Of a stretch of DNA of 64,000 bases, positions 1 to 11,370 are shown one piece after another. The position numbers and the translations under genes were made by a program. The notes under the pieces were generated by a model. It was given only the letters and a program-made list of their open reading frames with translations, made no database searches and was not told where the DNA came from. The stretch is from Nigrospora sphaerica (Eukaryota; Ascomycota; Sordariomycetes; Amphisphaeriales; Apiosporaceae): positions 7,502,001 to 7,566,000 of the forward strand of contig JAGVVL010000002.1 of assembly GCA_018287875.1 (NCBI GenBank), in the 5' to 3' direction. Every line of letters starts with the position of its first letter. Within the stretch, counting starts at the first letter, position 1.

Positions 1-224
1 GCGTACCGTCTTCGTCTGGTCTTCCGGCCCGACCCAACGTCGATCTTGCATCGGGCTGCGTTGTGCGCACGCTGCAACCCGCACCTACCAGCAGCACCAA
101 GCACCAGCACCAGCACCAGCATCGGCATCGGCATTATCCCCCATCCCCCCTCCTCCCCTCCCCTCGCATCTCATCTCATGCTCGCGCCCGCACCCAGCAT
201 GATAGCGGCCTACTGACAGCGGCC

Positions 225-3200
225 ATGGTTCGCGTTACCGAGGAGCTGGCCTTGTCGCCAGAACATGTCTCTCTCTACCAGACCACCGACCCTCTGCTCG
301 GCCACCTGCCCGTGCTGATCTTCCACGGCCCCTCGACAACTGCCAATTTCACCTTCAACAGCTCCCGCGTCCAGATCCACATCTACAGCCCGGCCGGCTT
401 CAAGTCGTACCCGCGCCTCACCATTTCGCCCAATGCGCTCTTCTACAACGTCGTGAGCCACCTCCCACGCGAGGACCAGGTCGACGAGGTCACCCGCGCG
501 CTCGCCTTCGGCTTGTTTAGGTACTTCCACGAGCTGCCCGATGCTGTCAGGCACCATGTCCGAGCCCAGTACCCCGCCTCCCGAGGGCATCGCCCCGATT
601 CCGCCCCCGCCCTGTTCTCCGAGAGGCACGCTGCCGACCTGGCGAGGAACATGACGCGGTCTGACGCCTCGGTCGAGGCCATCCAGAAACTCCACGCCGC
701 TCTGCAGACGCAGCACATCAGCCACGTCGACGTGGACTTGGTTTTGCCCCCCGACTCCATCGTCCCGCTGCAGGCCGCCGACTACGAGGACTTCCCCGAG
801 GACGAGGATGACATTCTCGACCCCACGCTGCGCCAGTACGGCAAGTACACCCCGCTTGTGAAACTGTTTGGGGAGCCGATATTTCTCCCCACCTCGAGGT
901 TGCGCCGGGCGCCGTCGAAACCGACCGCGCTCAACCGGTCCAAATCCTTCACCAAGGACCAGAAAATCGAGTTGCGCCGGAAGCTGGCCGAGCTGGTGGA
1001 CACCGAGGAGCGCTATGTGTTGAAGATGAACGAGCTGGTGAAGCACATCGCCGACGAGTACCGCAGCAAAGCCACGGGCCGAACCCCCAGCAGCTTCAGC
1101 CCCAGCGCCGAGGATGTCGACAGGCTGTTCCCCCGCTCGTCCGACACCATACTGGAGGTCAACTCGGCCTTCATGCAGGCGTTGCGCAAGATTATGGACG
1201 ATACCGAGGAGGAGGCCACCAAGGACATGGAAGCCCCCGTGTCGCCCACCCGGCCCGGCACCTCGGCTGGCTCGGCGGGCAAACCGAAAGACCCCAGTGG
1301 AGCGTTGGCCATCGCCAAAGCTATGCTGGAGTGGTTTCCCCAGTTCACCGACTGCTACCAGGACTACATCCGCGCGAGCCAGGACTTCCCGCACCTCATC
1401 ACCTCCTTCATCGACCAGCAGTCGAGTTTCACCCAGCGCGTGGCATCCACCGGGGAGCAGCACCTCCGCTCCATCCTCATCGAGCCCGTACAACGGCTCC
1501 CGCGGTACAGCTTGGTGATAGACCAGATCGTCCAGTTTCTGCCCATCACCCACCCGGCGCTCCAGCCCATGCTGAAGGCACGAGATATCATTGCCAACAT
1601 ATGCTCCATGGACGAGCCTCTGGCGGACAAGCCCCAGATTACCAGTCGGCTACGGACTATGGTCGAGAGCTGGCCCGGTGATTTGGAGCCCGACGGTCGG
1701 TTGGTCGTCGCCGTTGACTTCACCGAGCTGGTCCCTCCTTTCCAGGCGGATTCCCCCATCGATATAGACACGGGCGAGCGATCGGGCATGTTTCTGCTAT
1801 TCTCAGACTGCGTTGTGATAATAAAAAAGCTCTACGGGGCGAACATGCACTCGCGCGACTTGCTGCGCGAGATCGACAAACCTTCGGCGGCGGGCTTGCT
1901 GGCCTCCATGACCAACGCTGCCGGCGGTCCGTCATCCTACGAGCTGGCATTTGCTGGTTGGCACAGCCTTGCAGACGTGCGCTTCACCGAGTCGGCCGAT
2001 GGGCGCGTGGTGTGGATGACATCGTGCAAGGAGCTCAAGGGGGTCGGCTCCAGCACCGCCCCAACATCACGAGGCTTCCTCTTGCAGGAAAACTACGAAG
2101 GGAAAGCGGCGAAATGGAGCGACGACGTGGTCAAAGCCCGGGTCGAGGGGCGTTTCAGCGAAACCGAACGAGAAAATTCGTGCTGGACCCTGAGGACGAT
2201 GAAAATGCCCGATACGGGTTTAACGTTTTACGCGGCCGTGTTTCAGGAAGGCCTGGACCAGCTCGTCGAAGGTCGCAAGGAACCGGCTCCTATACGAATC
2301 GTGGTGGACCATCACAAGGGAACAAAGGGGTCTCCCCTGGGACACTACGGCGTGGAGATCACCGCCGACGTCAAAACCGGCGAGGGTGACATACGTAAGG
2401 TCGGGTTCATTACCGCGGGTCTGCACGGCAGGAAATCGGCAGACGAGGTCTCGCTGGATGATTTCCTACCGATGCTCGCTCGGAGAAGTAGGGCCCCTTC
2501 GCGCCGAACTCACGGATGGAGCAAAAGCTAACAACCGGGCCAGTCATCCAGCTCCTCAGCACACAATTCGATGTTTCGAATCCCGGGCTGGCCTCTGCAC
2601 TCTTTTCGTACCATTCCAAGGTGCTGAGGAGTCTGACGGTTTCGAGCCGGGCCGAGAAGACCCGTTCCTTCCTGGCGACATCACCGGTCAAGATGCTCAC
2701 AAGCTTCCTGGCGGGCGGCAGCATTGGCGCCGCAGATTCCAGCAAAGCCCAGCGTACGCCCGTGGCGTCTCTTTTCCCGGCGCCTGTCCTGAGCAGGTCG
2801 AGCACCAACAACTCGGTGAAGGAGACGTCTTCGCAACAGGGCTCAGCCCGGAGCAGAGAAGGAATCCGCATAGGGAACGACGATGATCGGCCTGAAAACC
2901 CACTCGTCCGCTTGGAGCAAACCTTCACCGGGTACGTGGCCAGCCTCCATGCGCGCAAGGGCAACTTCGTGGGCCGGATGATTCTCAACCGAGGCGCCGT
3001 GGACGAGCTGTCGGTCAACGACCTCTACAACAAGCTCATCGAGAACCCCTTCGATATCGACACGGACCCCGATGTGAGTGCGGATGTCGTATTCGTGGCA
3101 TTTGAAAAGTTTGTCAGGATCGCGTGGCGAGAACAGATGGGCCCTATCATGACGATGCAGGCCCTGGACGCCCTCCAGGAACGGTCGTCGAAAAGAGTGC

Positions 3201-5020
3201 CCGGCGATTTTGCCGACTTCGTACACTATTTGTTTTCCGACATGGCACCCCAAAACCGCCGCGCCTTCACTGCTCTTGTCAAGCTTCTGGCGGACCTGCT
3301 CGACGGGTGCGCCAACGACGGGGACCGTGGTGCTCTTACCCTGGCATTCGCCGAGCTTTTGGTTGACGACGGCTCGGCACATAATTACATTAATCTGTTG
3401 GATTTGCTGGTGGACGACTGCGACCGAATCTTTGACGGCGGCACCATAGATTTCGGCGCAGCCCTCATGGCCGGAGCGTCGGTCTACGAGTCGATGAATT
3501 CGACTAGCCGTAGTGTGAAGTCGCATAATGGATCAATGACCTCGAATGCCTCCTCTCTCCGGAGGAAGCTGGGCTTCGATACGCTTCTGCGGCAAAACTC
3601 CAGGAGCGAAGAGAGCCGCCCATCGGTGTGGCGAACGCTCAGCAAACACGGAAGGCACCCGGCCGCGGGTGACAGTTCCAGCCTGTCGAGGGCTTCGGGC
3701 ATCCAGAAATCGCGGTCGGTCGATATGGGTACGGCTCCCAACAAGCTGCGACGACCGGGCTCGCGAGACAGGCCAACGCTGGCAGGTGCCTTTGACGAAA
3801 GCTATGCACGGCCGCCCAGCTCCCAGAAGCTCGAGACTATTGGCGAGCCCGAGAACGAGGACGCCGCGGTGAAAGCGCCTCGGCGAAAGCGCCGGAGCTC
3901 GCTCTCAGACCTGAAGACCATGATGGCAGCGGCCACGCTGGAAGACGAAGATGAATACCACGACAATGATGAAAACGAGAACTACGAAACACACGACGCA
4001 CCCCACGACGTACCGCCATTACAGCCGCTGTCGCGCATGCGAGAGACATCGCAGAAATTCAACGCGAGCCCGCACGTGCCGGCCTCGCTGCCGTCGCCCT
4101 CCAAGATCCCTATGAGCCCCGGCGCGTTGCGCACGCCCCGGCAAAAGGAGAATTTTGCGGAGCCAGCGGCGCCCCCATCCATGGTGTCGACGGCGTCCTT
4201 GTCCATGGTGTCGACGGCGCCCCCGTCCACAGTATCGACGGCGCCCCCTTCCATGGTATCGACGCCGCCCGACTCGATGGTAAGACGAAAATCCAAGCAT
4301 TCGCGAGGTCAGTCGACGTCGCAGATCCCCACGCTGCGGCCGGGGCGAAGCGCGCCGTCTTTCTTCGACGAGGCGCGGCCGGCTCCCATCGGCCCCGGCC
4401 CAGCCAAGACCGGCAGCGGCCGGTTGCGACTCCAGTCGGCGCAGAAGCTCCGCGAGAGGTTACAGACAGAAAAACAAGCGGTTGAAGCGGTCGACGCCAA
4501 CCTGCAGTCGGAGCTGTCGAGGATTACTGCCGATATGGCGCGCGTGAACTCGTCGATGCCCCGACCGCCCACACTCGAGATGCGAAAGCTGTCGTCGAGC
4601 GTGACGGCGCTCGAGTCTCGCATTCCCATTCTGATACGCGAGCTCAACGACCGACACGAGGCGCTCCATCGCGATCTGGAGGACACACTGAGGGCGACGG
4701 AGGGCAAGGTCAGAGCCATTGACAAACTGTACAGGGAGAGCACGGCAGAGAACGAGCTCCTGTACGAGAAGTTCAACAGCGAGCTGGGCCGTATCGTGCG
4801 GGCGCTAAAGAACAAGAGCGGCGAGAAGGAGGACCTAATGATCAAGATGAAAGAGGCATCGGAAGAGACGGCGCGGGCGAAGAAGGACAACGCGCGGCTA
4901 CGACGTGAGATGGCGAGTTTACGAGCCCTCATCAAGGGAGGAGGGATGGTGCCTGGGACGGTGACGACGACGGGGTCGACGACGGGGTCGACGACGGGGA
5001 CGACGACAGAGGCGGCCTAG
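225..5020 (+). CDS. RhoGEF (DH-PH) protein with RhoGAP-like module and C-terminal coiled coil
   Basis: Two exons: 225-2487 and 2544-5020. The 56-nt intron has donor GTAGGG, branch GCTAAC near 2527 and acceptor CCAG; splicing joins two reading frames exactly and gives 1,579 aa. An unspliced message would stop at 2531. I chose the ATG at 225 because the frame upstream of it encodes a low-complexity His/Gln/Arg stretch typical of a leader. Seen: a DH domain at about residues 245-470 with a conserved late helix (LIEPVQRLPRYSLVIDQI), a PH-like region at about 490-720, a RhoGAP-like helical module at about 875-1055, a Ser/Arg-rich linker, and a long coiled coil at about 1386-1550. Family knowledge: DH domains load Rho GTPases with GTP during polarised growth and septation. 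The arginine-finger position of the GAP module looks degenerate, so GAP activity is doubtful. The next gene downstream, a metallothionein, is unrelated. Confidence 0.85.
4178..4275 (+). repeat. In-frame 24-nt minisatellite inside the RhoGEF/GAP gene
   Basis: About four imperfect 24-nt units encode repeats of the type PSMVSTAP, at about residues 1299-1331. They lie in the disordered linker between the GAP-like module and the coiled coil. Several units keep the same TCGACGG core, which points to recent tandem duplication. Confidence 0.8.
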
Positions 5021-6050
5021 GGGACCGGATTACTGGTGGCGAAGTTGATCAGGAAGCTGGCGTTTTGGCTGCTTTGGAGGCTTGTAGCATTGCTCATGGC
5101 GGCGAGCCGGCGTTAATCCTGCGGAGTGTTGGAGTAACGTGCCAAGTCTCTGGTTACCGGCTTAGGGGGACGATGGTTCATGAGAGCGATGTTTTATTTT
5201 TGTTCCCTTATTACGGACGGACCGTCAGGGTTCGTCACGATACGCAATGGCCTGCGTACCGGCATCACGGGCGCCAACTTGCCGGGGGGGGACGAAGCAG
5301 GACAACTAAGAGGCCGAAGAGAGCAGCAGGCGTCTTGGGCGAGGTAGAGAGCCCTGGTCTGCATATTGACACGCCCCTTTTTTCCCACCCGCTCGTCGGC
5401 GGGCCTAGTATCGACGTAGAGGTGTGGGAGCAGCCAAGACGCGGGGGCTCCTATCGTTCTCGGTTGCCGCCTCGGCCGCCTCTCCTCGGCCATTTCCTAA
5501 TGGCCATGGCGATAGTGTTTCAAAGACTATGGCCGTCGTCCCCGTGACGCTCGAGCGCAGGGGCTTTATTCCGGATCGGGGTCCACCAAGGAGCCGTCCA
5601 GAGCCATCCAGGGCTTCCCCTCACTCCAAAAAGGGCCGGACTTGCTGACGTCCTTTTGACATGTGAAACGTCATGGATCGATCTCCCTCCGCCCTCCTCC
5701 CCCCTCTCACCCCCCAGTGGGTAGTGCGCGAGAGGGCGAGAGCGACTCGTCCAACCCAACGTATGACGGTGGTTTGACTTGTGGAAGGCAAAGGAACCCG
5801 GAAGTGAGGGAGGAGCCGCTGGCCCGACAACCTGCCGCTGTCGGATTTATGTGTATATGTCTATGTATATATATTGCCCTTCCGCAACCTTGATGGCCAG
5901 GGCTTTTGTTCCCTTTTGAAATCTTCTTCCCTATACTTGCATACCCGTATCCAATCAAAACGTGTGCCCCCCGTTCCGCCCAAGACCGACCACAACCGAC
6001 CCGAACCCTTTTTAATAACCTCTTTCCCGACCGCCCAACGACTGCCCACC
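5021..6050. other. Intergenic: RhoGEF 3' region and metallothionein promoter
   Basis: I see no supportable gene. The last 200 nt hold promoter-like elements for the metallothionein: an AT-rich TATA-like run (TATGTATATATATTG) near 5861-5876 and a CCAAT box near 5952, about 95 nt before the ATG. Confidence 0.5.
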
Positions 6051-6427
6051 ATGGCCTGCGACTGCACCTCGTCGGGCTCGTGCCAGTGTGCCTCCTCGGG
6101 TTCGTGTCAGTGTGCCGATAGCTGCGGCTGCTCCAACTGCCCCGTAAGTCACCTTCCCCCCCTTGGTCCTTTTTCCCCCTCCCCTCCCCCCCCCCGCCCC
6201 AGTGTCTGACCTCCCCATCCTCGCTTCGTCCCGTCCCGTCCCGTCCCGCGCCATGCCCACCGGCGCGAGGCCGGTTCGACCTTTCGGGCCGGGGGGGGGG
6301 GTGGCGAGGCGGGGTGCACCTTTTCGCCCCTTTCCGGGCAAGATGGGACATGGGCGTGGTTCGTGCTGGTTAATTCAGGGGGGATGTATGTTTTGCTGAC
6401 AGTGCTGCTTTGCTGTAGAAGAAATAG
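6051..6427 (+). CDS. Small metallothionein, 33 aa, two exons
   Basis: Exon 1 is 6051-6143 and exon 2 is 6419-6427, which codes only Lys-Lys-stop. The 275-nt intron has donor GTAAGT and acceptor CTGTAG. The product has nine cysteines: four C-x-C pairs (CDC, CQC, CQC, CGC) plus a final SNC. It has no aromatic residue and is rich in Ser and Gly. This matches fungal copper/zinc metallothioneins, which sequester metal in the cytosol; the SC-GC-SNC ending resembles the Neurospora protein, though that one is shorter with seven cysteines. Residues 7-14 and 15-22 are an exact 8-residue tandem repeat. The intron is nearly three times the coding length and contains a poly-G run and a (CGTCC)4 tract. A TATA-like run and a CCAAT box lie upstream. 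Metal specificity cannot be read from sequence. Confidence 0.88.
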
Positions 6428-8571
6428 AATGGGGGATCCGACACCTCGGTAATAGGGCAGATTGCTTCGGTACTTCTCTTGTACTTTTTGGGGGACGTTC
6501 CTTTTTTTTTCTCTCCCGTCCGTGTACGTTGAGGGCATGGGCTACCGGCCGAGACGTACGAGTCGGGTCGAGAGCCCCGAACGGCCCCTTACGTTCCTTC
6601 CTTGCTCTTATCAATATTACCACTACTTTCAACGATGCTGCCGGCCGCGTGACGCGCACCCCTGTTGTCCTTCTCGTGCTGTTCTTTGGCGTCAGTCGAG
6701 CCGTTTTCGACTGTGTCGGTGTCCGGTTATACTGTCAAGGGCGGGCGCGCCAAGTGCGGACTCCAACCTATATTTCGAAGCTTTGTAACCCCGGCTGTCG
6801 ACTGTTTGCCGACAGGCCACCACAAATGCAAGGTCCGCGACGTGATTCCGAGCAAGCGACGCCGCATTACAGTCTTGCGTTGGAGTTCGGTGTCCGAAAT
6901 ATTACCTATCACCGCGTTCGGTTTGCGCTGATGAACCCGTGGAGTTCGGCTTAGTACTCGATGAATGGGGTTTCTGGACGACCCCCCGGCCGTCGTATAC
7001 AATGACGGCCAGGCGAGAGAAGCACTCCCTCGTGCACCAAGCAGGGTAGCAGGCCAGAGGTGCAGAGGGTGTAACCTCCGTCTTTTTGATTTGTTCGTAA
7101 GCTGAAGGGGCTGCAATATCTAAAGAGGAGAGGGTGGCTGTGAGTGTGTAGGAGAGAATGACTGAGTGGAAGCCATTTGTCTCGTTCGCCAAAGATCGGC
7201 GCTGTCCCGTACGTCTTTGACAGAATAGCTTCACTTCAAACAAATCGGCCAAGTCATTCAGGCATTTCAAGTGCCGGTGGCCTGTCGGCTTTGAGCGCCA
7301 AAGCCCGGCAGATAAATGACAGCCTCCATGAGAGAAAGAAACCCCGGCCCCTTTGCCAGCATGTATGCGCGCGCGCAGGACAAAGAACTAGACCAACGTG
7401 GACGATTCAGGCTCGCCCTTTCCGACGTGTTTTTCACGTCCCGTTTCCCGACCTGACGAATGTCTGTGTCCTGAACAAGACACAACGGTTCCCAAGGGGC
7501 ACCCGCAGCGGCAGCAACAATCGACCCAGGAGAAAGAGAACGAAGAGCCCGGCCTCGGACAGGACAATGGCAGGGCAGCAGAGATGAAATGAGAGCTTTA
7601 AAGCCAGGGGAGAAAACATCCAACCCGTCTCACATGGAAAGACTTCTGTTGTAATTCGCCTGGAGCCCCCTCGTCTCGTCCTGCTTCCCACCCTCGTGCA
7701 ACATTCAACTTGGCCATCTCCCTCCTGCCACCACAGCCGCTCACCGAGTTGGTTCCGATAGCCGCGGCGGCCCGTACCCTCCCCTGTCTGCAATACGAAG
7801 GCTTCTCGCCTCGACCGGACGGCCGACGCGAGCGCCCGTAACACGGCTCGCCAAGACCACGGCCGGCTACGAACATTTTCGTGCCGAGGCGGGCTCCCCA
7901 ATGCAGCCCCGGCCCGCCGCCGAAGGCCCGGGGACGGCCGAGACCGGCCCCGGGGGACGATCGCGCGCGCGGCGGCGCAAGCTGGCGGTCCGCCGCCGCC
8001 GCCTGCAGCAGCGGAGGCGTCACGTCGACGCCGCCGCCGGCCGTCTTCTCCGGGGCTCGGCCTGGACGCTGCTGGGAGCCGCCGCTAAGGAGAAGATCGC
8101 GCGCCATGTCCGCGAGAATATCCGGCAACTGCTGTGCGTTGTCCCCCCCCCTTGGTTTTCCCCCTCCCCGTAACGGTCTGCAGTGCTCGCAAGTGCTGAT
8201 CCCGGCGGAATGGTGACAAGCCCCGGCCCGGTACTCGACGAACACATCGCGGCACGCCGCCTTGTCCTCGCCGCCTTCGAGGCCCATATCAAGCTCTTCA
8301 GTTTCGACGACCAGGCAAATGAGAGTCTCCCGCATGAGCTGCTCAACCTGGGACACAAGAAGTAATGAGCAGCGTCGCATGACGTTCCGTATTCGGGAAC
8401 AGGGGACCGCTTGAATGCGCTTGGGGGTGGAATCATTGGACAAGCACGCCAGCACAGTCTCGATTTCAGAGAGTTTGGACCATAATCGCATTCATTACCA
8501 TGGCTTACCAGCAGGCGATGAGCAACGAGCAGCTTGGTCGAGCGTCCGCTAATACATAAGACGGATGCCGC
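6428..8571. other. Intergenic between convergent metallothionein and rad4
   Basis: About 2.1 kb. No gene is supported by homology. A GC-rich stretch at about 7880-8110, followed by an intron-like element (8134-8183) and an open stretch to 8365, may be a small unrecognised plus-strand gene or a relic; see findings. Confidence 0.4.
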
Positions 8572-11370
8572 CTACTCTATCTCGAACGGGTCGTCTCCAT
8601 CGTCATATTCGCCGTCTTCCGCGACGGGGAAATAATTGGAAGCGCGCGCTGGTGCGACTTCTTCGTCGTCCTCATCGTGGCCATCGGGGAGGAAGCCGCC
8701 AGCGAGATCCTCATCCTTCTCGCGCATGGCGATGGCATCCGCATCTTCCCTTGTCTTTTTCTTGCTGTAAATTTCCGTCTCTTCGACGTGGGCGTAGTCT
8801 TGCTTGAGTCGGTTGGCAACTCGTAGGCCCAGCATGAACTTGCGCCACATGCCGAGCGCCGCCTTGCGCCGCTTCTCGTCCTCTTTCCGCTTGCGCTCGG
8901 CTTCGTCCTTTTCTATTTCCTCCAGCACACGTTCCTCGTGCTCCTCCGCTACCACCACACCTTGTATGACGGGCACGGCCATCCGGTGACCGAATTCAAA
9001 GCCCACGACGGCCTCGGCATAGTCGATCCCGAGGCGCTTACAAACGCGCACGGCACCTCGGTAAGGCAGGTGGACCGCTCCTTCGGGACACATGTGCTCA
9101 GCAAACATGTCGATGTTGCCATAGCCGTTCTTCGGGATGACGCCGTCTTTTATGGGCTCGGGAATGATCCAGTCCGTCTGGTTGAAACTGTATAGCGGCT
9201 GCATCACCTTCTCGCCTGTTCGCGCCTCTGCTTCGGCGATTTCTCTCCGCCGGTTGGTCGTGGCAGCGCGGTACGGGGCGTGCTTGAAGGGCTCGGCGCC
9301 GAGGAGGGGCGCGCGCCCTTGTTTGTGCCACGTCTCGGCGCTTTTGACCTCGACCACGTCCTTGCGAAGAAAGACGTCTTCCTCTTCCGTCTTGCCGCCT
9401 TTGCCCTTGCTGGCAAATACCTTGACAGGAGTGGCAGACGGTAAGAGGGCTTCCTCTCTTTTCAAATGTCGCCGGAGAACGTATTCCTTCGACTGCTTGT
9501 AGTACTGCAGTGTCTCCTCTCCCTCTTTGACTTCTTTCTTCTCGACCACGGCGGGTTTCAGGTCGTTGGTGTCTTCCACTTCGTCAACCTCGGTGATGGG
9601 ATGATTCTTGTCGCCGCGCGCGTAACCACTCATAACCGTCTTGAACCAGTCGAACTGCTCGTATCGTTTCACCTTTCCGTGCTTGTTGTAGACGGGCACT
9701 TTTTCTACCGGCATCCTGACTCCTTTGGTCCGGCCAGGATAGATCTGTTTCCTCAAGTATCGCACCGTGACATCCTTAGCAGTGCCGTCGGGCGAGAATC
9801 CTACGGCGTACGCCATTATCTGCTTCGCCTTGTCCGCCTTGCCGCCGCGGGGCTCCAAGCTCTCAATCAGCTCTCTGCTGGTGCCGGTAACGGACTTGAC
9901 GATAGGGTCTACCGGCAGGTATTTGAGCGTGATTGGCGACAGTACCTCAGTCCAGTAATGAGGGAACTCCAGGTCCTTATCATAGGTCTTGGAGACTGGC
10001 TGGGGTGGGCTATGCTCCGAGGTCACATCCACGACCGAGCTATCATCACTGTCCCCACTGGCTATCTCAGCAAACTCATCCGAGTCGTCCAAGTCCATGG
10101 TCAGAGCCTCCTTGTCGTTGTTCCTAGTCCGCCGTCTTGCGGGCCGCGCGGCTGCCGACTTCTTCGCCGTGCCTGCTTTGGTGCCACCAAGTGCGCCGGA
10201 TGTTGGCGTATTTATTCCCTTGAGCGGGTTTCCCTCCTCGGCATCTTCTGATTTGGCGAATGCGTAGCCCAGACACTGCAGGTTTGCGACCATGCGGGCC
10301 TCGAGACCGAGTCCACGAAGCAGAGCTGTGAACAACTGTGCGCCAACATCTCTGCTGCCGGCACAGTCTTGCGCATGCTTCCTGAATTCCTCCAGGTCGG
10401 CGATGCGCTCTCCAAACTTCTCGGGGTCGTTTTCCTCGTCCTGAAATTCTCCACGGATCTTGGCAAGTCTCCTTATGTCCATGTAGCCGAGTTTCCGCAG
10501 AGCCGGAGCCGTGATTCTGAACCGCTGCTTCCACCACGCACTAAGCGACTTCATAAGTCGGAAAAGGGGGTCTCCGTGGCTCATGTCTGGCGCCCCGCGT
10601 TCGAGCTTTTCTGCTGCCGTGCCCCAGTTGCGGGTCTGCCTGGGCGGTGGTTGACTGCCCTTCCCCTTGCCCTTTCCGGCCTTGGCTTTGCCCTTGGACC
10701 CCTTGGGGGTCTGCGTGGCGTCTTTATCGGGCACGTCAAGTCCACTATTGCGCCGCCAGCGCTCTACTTCGTCCCATAGGCGTGGCGTCAGGTGTGAAAT
10801 CATGATGGCCTGGACCTCGGGGTCGCAAAGCCACGCATTGCGTACGGCATTATGCCAGAGCAGAAACTGGACGTGTAAACAGTGGGTTAGGTTTCGAATC
10901 TGCTTTTCCCGCTTAGAAGGGCCCTTCTTTGCGGAATTCATGGACAAGGGGACGTTTTCCTGGTAGAGAGTGAGCTCCAGGTCGCCCGACGGGACAGGGT
11001 CGGGTCGCGGCTCGTGATTAGGAACGTCCTCGAACTCCACGTCCTCGTCCTCGTCCTCCTCAGACCCGCTGCCGGCCTCCCCATCGTCAGCTCTCTGGCG
11101 CTTGGCGGCGGGTACGTCCTCAAACTCGGCGTCGGACAAGGAACTCAACGAGCTGCTGTCGCTTTCATCGTCTTGTTCCATCTGTTGGAGAGCCGAGCGG
11201 GTCTTTTCAGCGGATCGGGTCTTCACGCCCGACTCCAATTCTTCGAACAAGTTGGACTTGCGTGGCGGCGGGCGTGTTTCCTTGGCCTTGGGCGTTGTCT
11301 TGGGCACGCGGCCGCCCTTGGTGACGGGCGACGCGCTGCGCAAACGCTTGCGTGCGACGGTCGGGGGCAT
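8572..11370 (-). CDS. rad4: DNA damage recognition protein Rad4/XPC
   Basis: Single exon, 932 aa, starting at the ATG at 11370. Rad4/XPC is the lesion-recognition subunit of nucleotide excision repair; it works in the nucleus with Rad23 and flips damaged bases out. Seen: an acidic, Ser-rich N-terminus with basic patches; a transglutaminase-like region (about 180-500) split by a low-complexity linker; then the three beta-hairpin domains. BHD1 ends with YVLRRHLKREEALLP near residue 630-645. BHD2 follows with an SAETWHKQGR segment. BHD3 (about 710-790) carries YSFNQTDWIIPEPI and the conserved NGYGNIDMF. The C-terminal tail is acidic and Lys-rich. The length is normal for filamentous fungi. It is divergent from the AN1 zinc-finger gene, sharing a spacer of about 780 nt. 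Confidence 0.96.
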   Translation of the reverse strand: MPPTVARKRLRSASPVTKGGRVPKTTPKAKETRPPPRKSNLFEELESGVKTRSAEKTRSALQQMEQDDESDSSSLSSLSDAEFEDVPAAKRQRADDGEAGSGSEEDEDEDVEFEDVPNHEPRPDPVPSGDLELTLYQENVPLSMNSAKKGPSKREKQIRNLTHCLHVQFLLWHNAVRNAWLCDPEVQAIMISHLTPRLWDEVERWRRNSGLDVPDKDATQTPKGSKGKAKAGKGKGKGSQPPPRQTRNWGTAAEKLERGAPDMSHGDPLFRLMKSLSAWWKQRFRITAPALRKLGYMDIRRLAKIRGEFQDEENDPEKFGERIADLEEFRKHAQDCAGSRDVGAQLFTALLRGLGLEARMVANLQCLGYAFAKSEDAEEGNPLKGINTPTSGALGGTKAGTAKKSAAARPARRRTRNNDKEALTMDLDDSDEFAEIASGDSDDSSVVDVTSEHSPPQPVSKTYDKDLEFPHYWTEVLSPITLKYLPVDPIVKSVTGTSRELIESLEPRGGKADKAKQIMAYAVGFSPDGTAKDVTVRYLRKQIYPGRTKGVRMPVEKVPVYNKHGKVKRYEQFDWFKTVMSGYARGDKNHPITEVDEVEDTNDLKPAVVEKKEVKEGEETLQYYKQSKEYVLRRHLKREEALLPSATPVKVFASKGKGGKTEEEDVFLRKDVVEVKSAETWHKQGRAPLLGAEPFKHAPYRAATTNRRREIAEAEARTGEKVMQPLYSFNQTDWIIPEPIKDGVIPKNGYGNIDMFAEHMCPEGAVHLPYRGAVRVCKRLGIDYAEAVVGFEFGHRMAVPVIQGVVVAEEHEERVLEEIEKDEAERKRKEDEKRRKAALGMWRKFMLGLRVANRLKQDYAHVEETEIYSKKKTREDADAIAMREKDEDLAGGFLPDGHDEDDEEVAPARASNYFPVAEDGEYDDGDDPFEIE

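Noticed and set aside
210..1553. Long open frame antisense to the RhoGEF gene
   Set aside because: It mirrors the third-position GC bias of the sense gene, is Gly/Val/Leu-rich without domain features and has no intron logic.
7598..8491. 297-codon minus-strand open frame next to rad4
   Set aside because: Low-complexity Arg/Gly/Pro runs and no recognisable domain; the pyrimidine-rich intron-like element fits the plus strand better.
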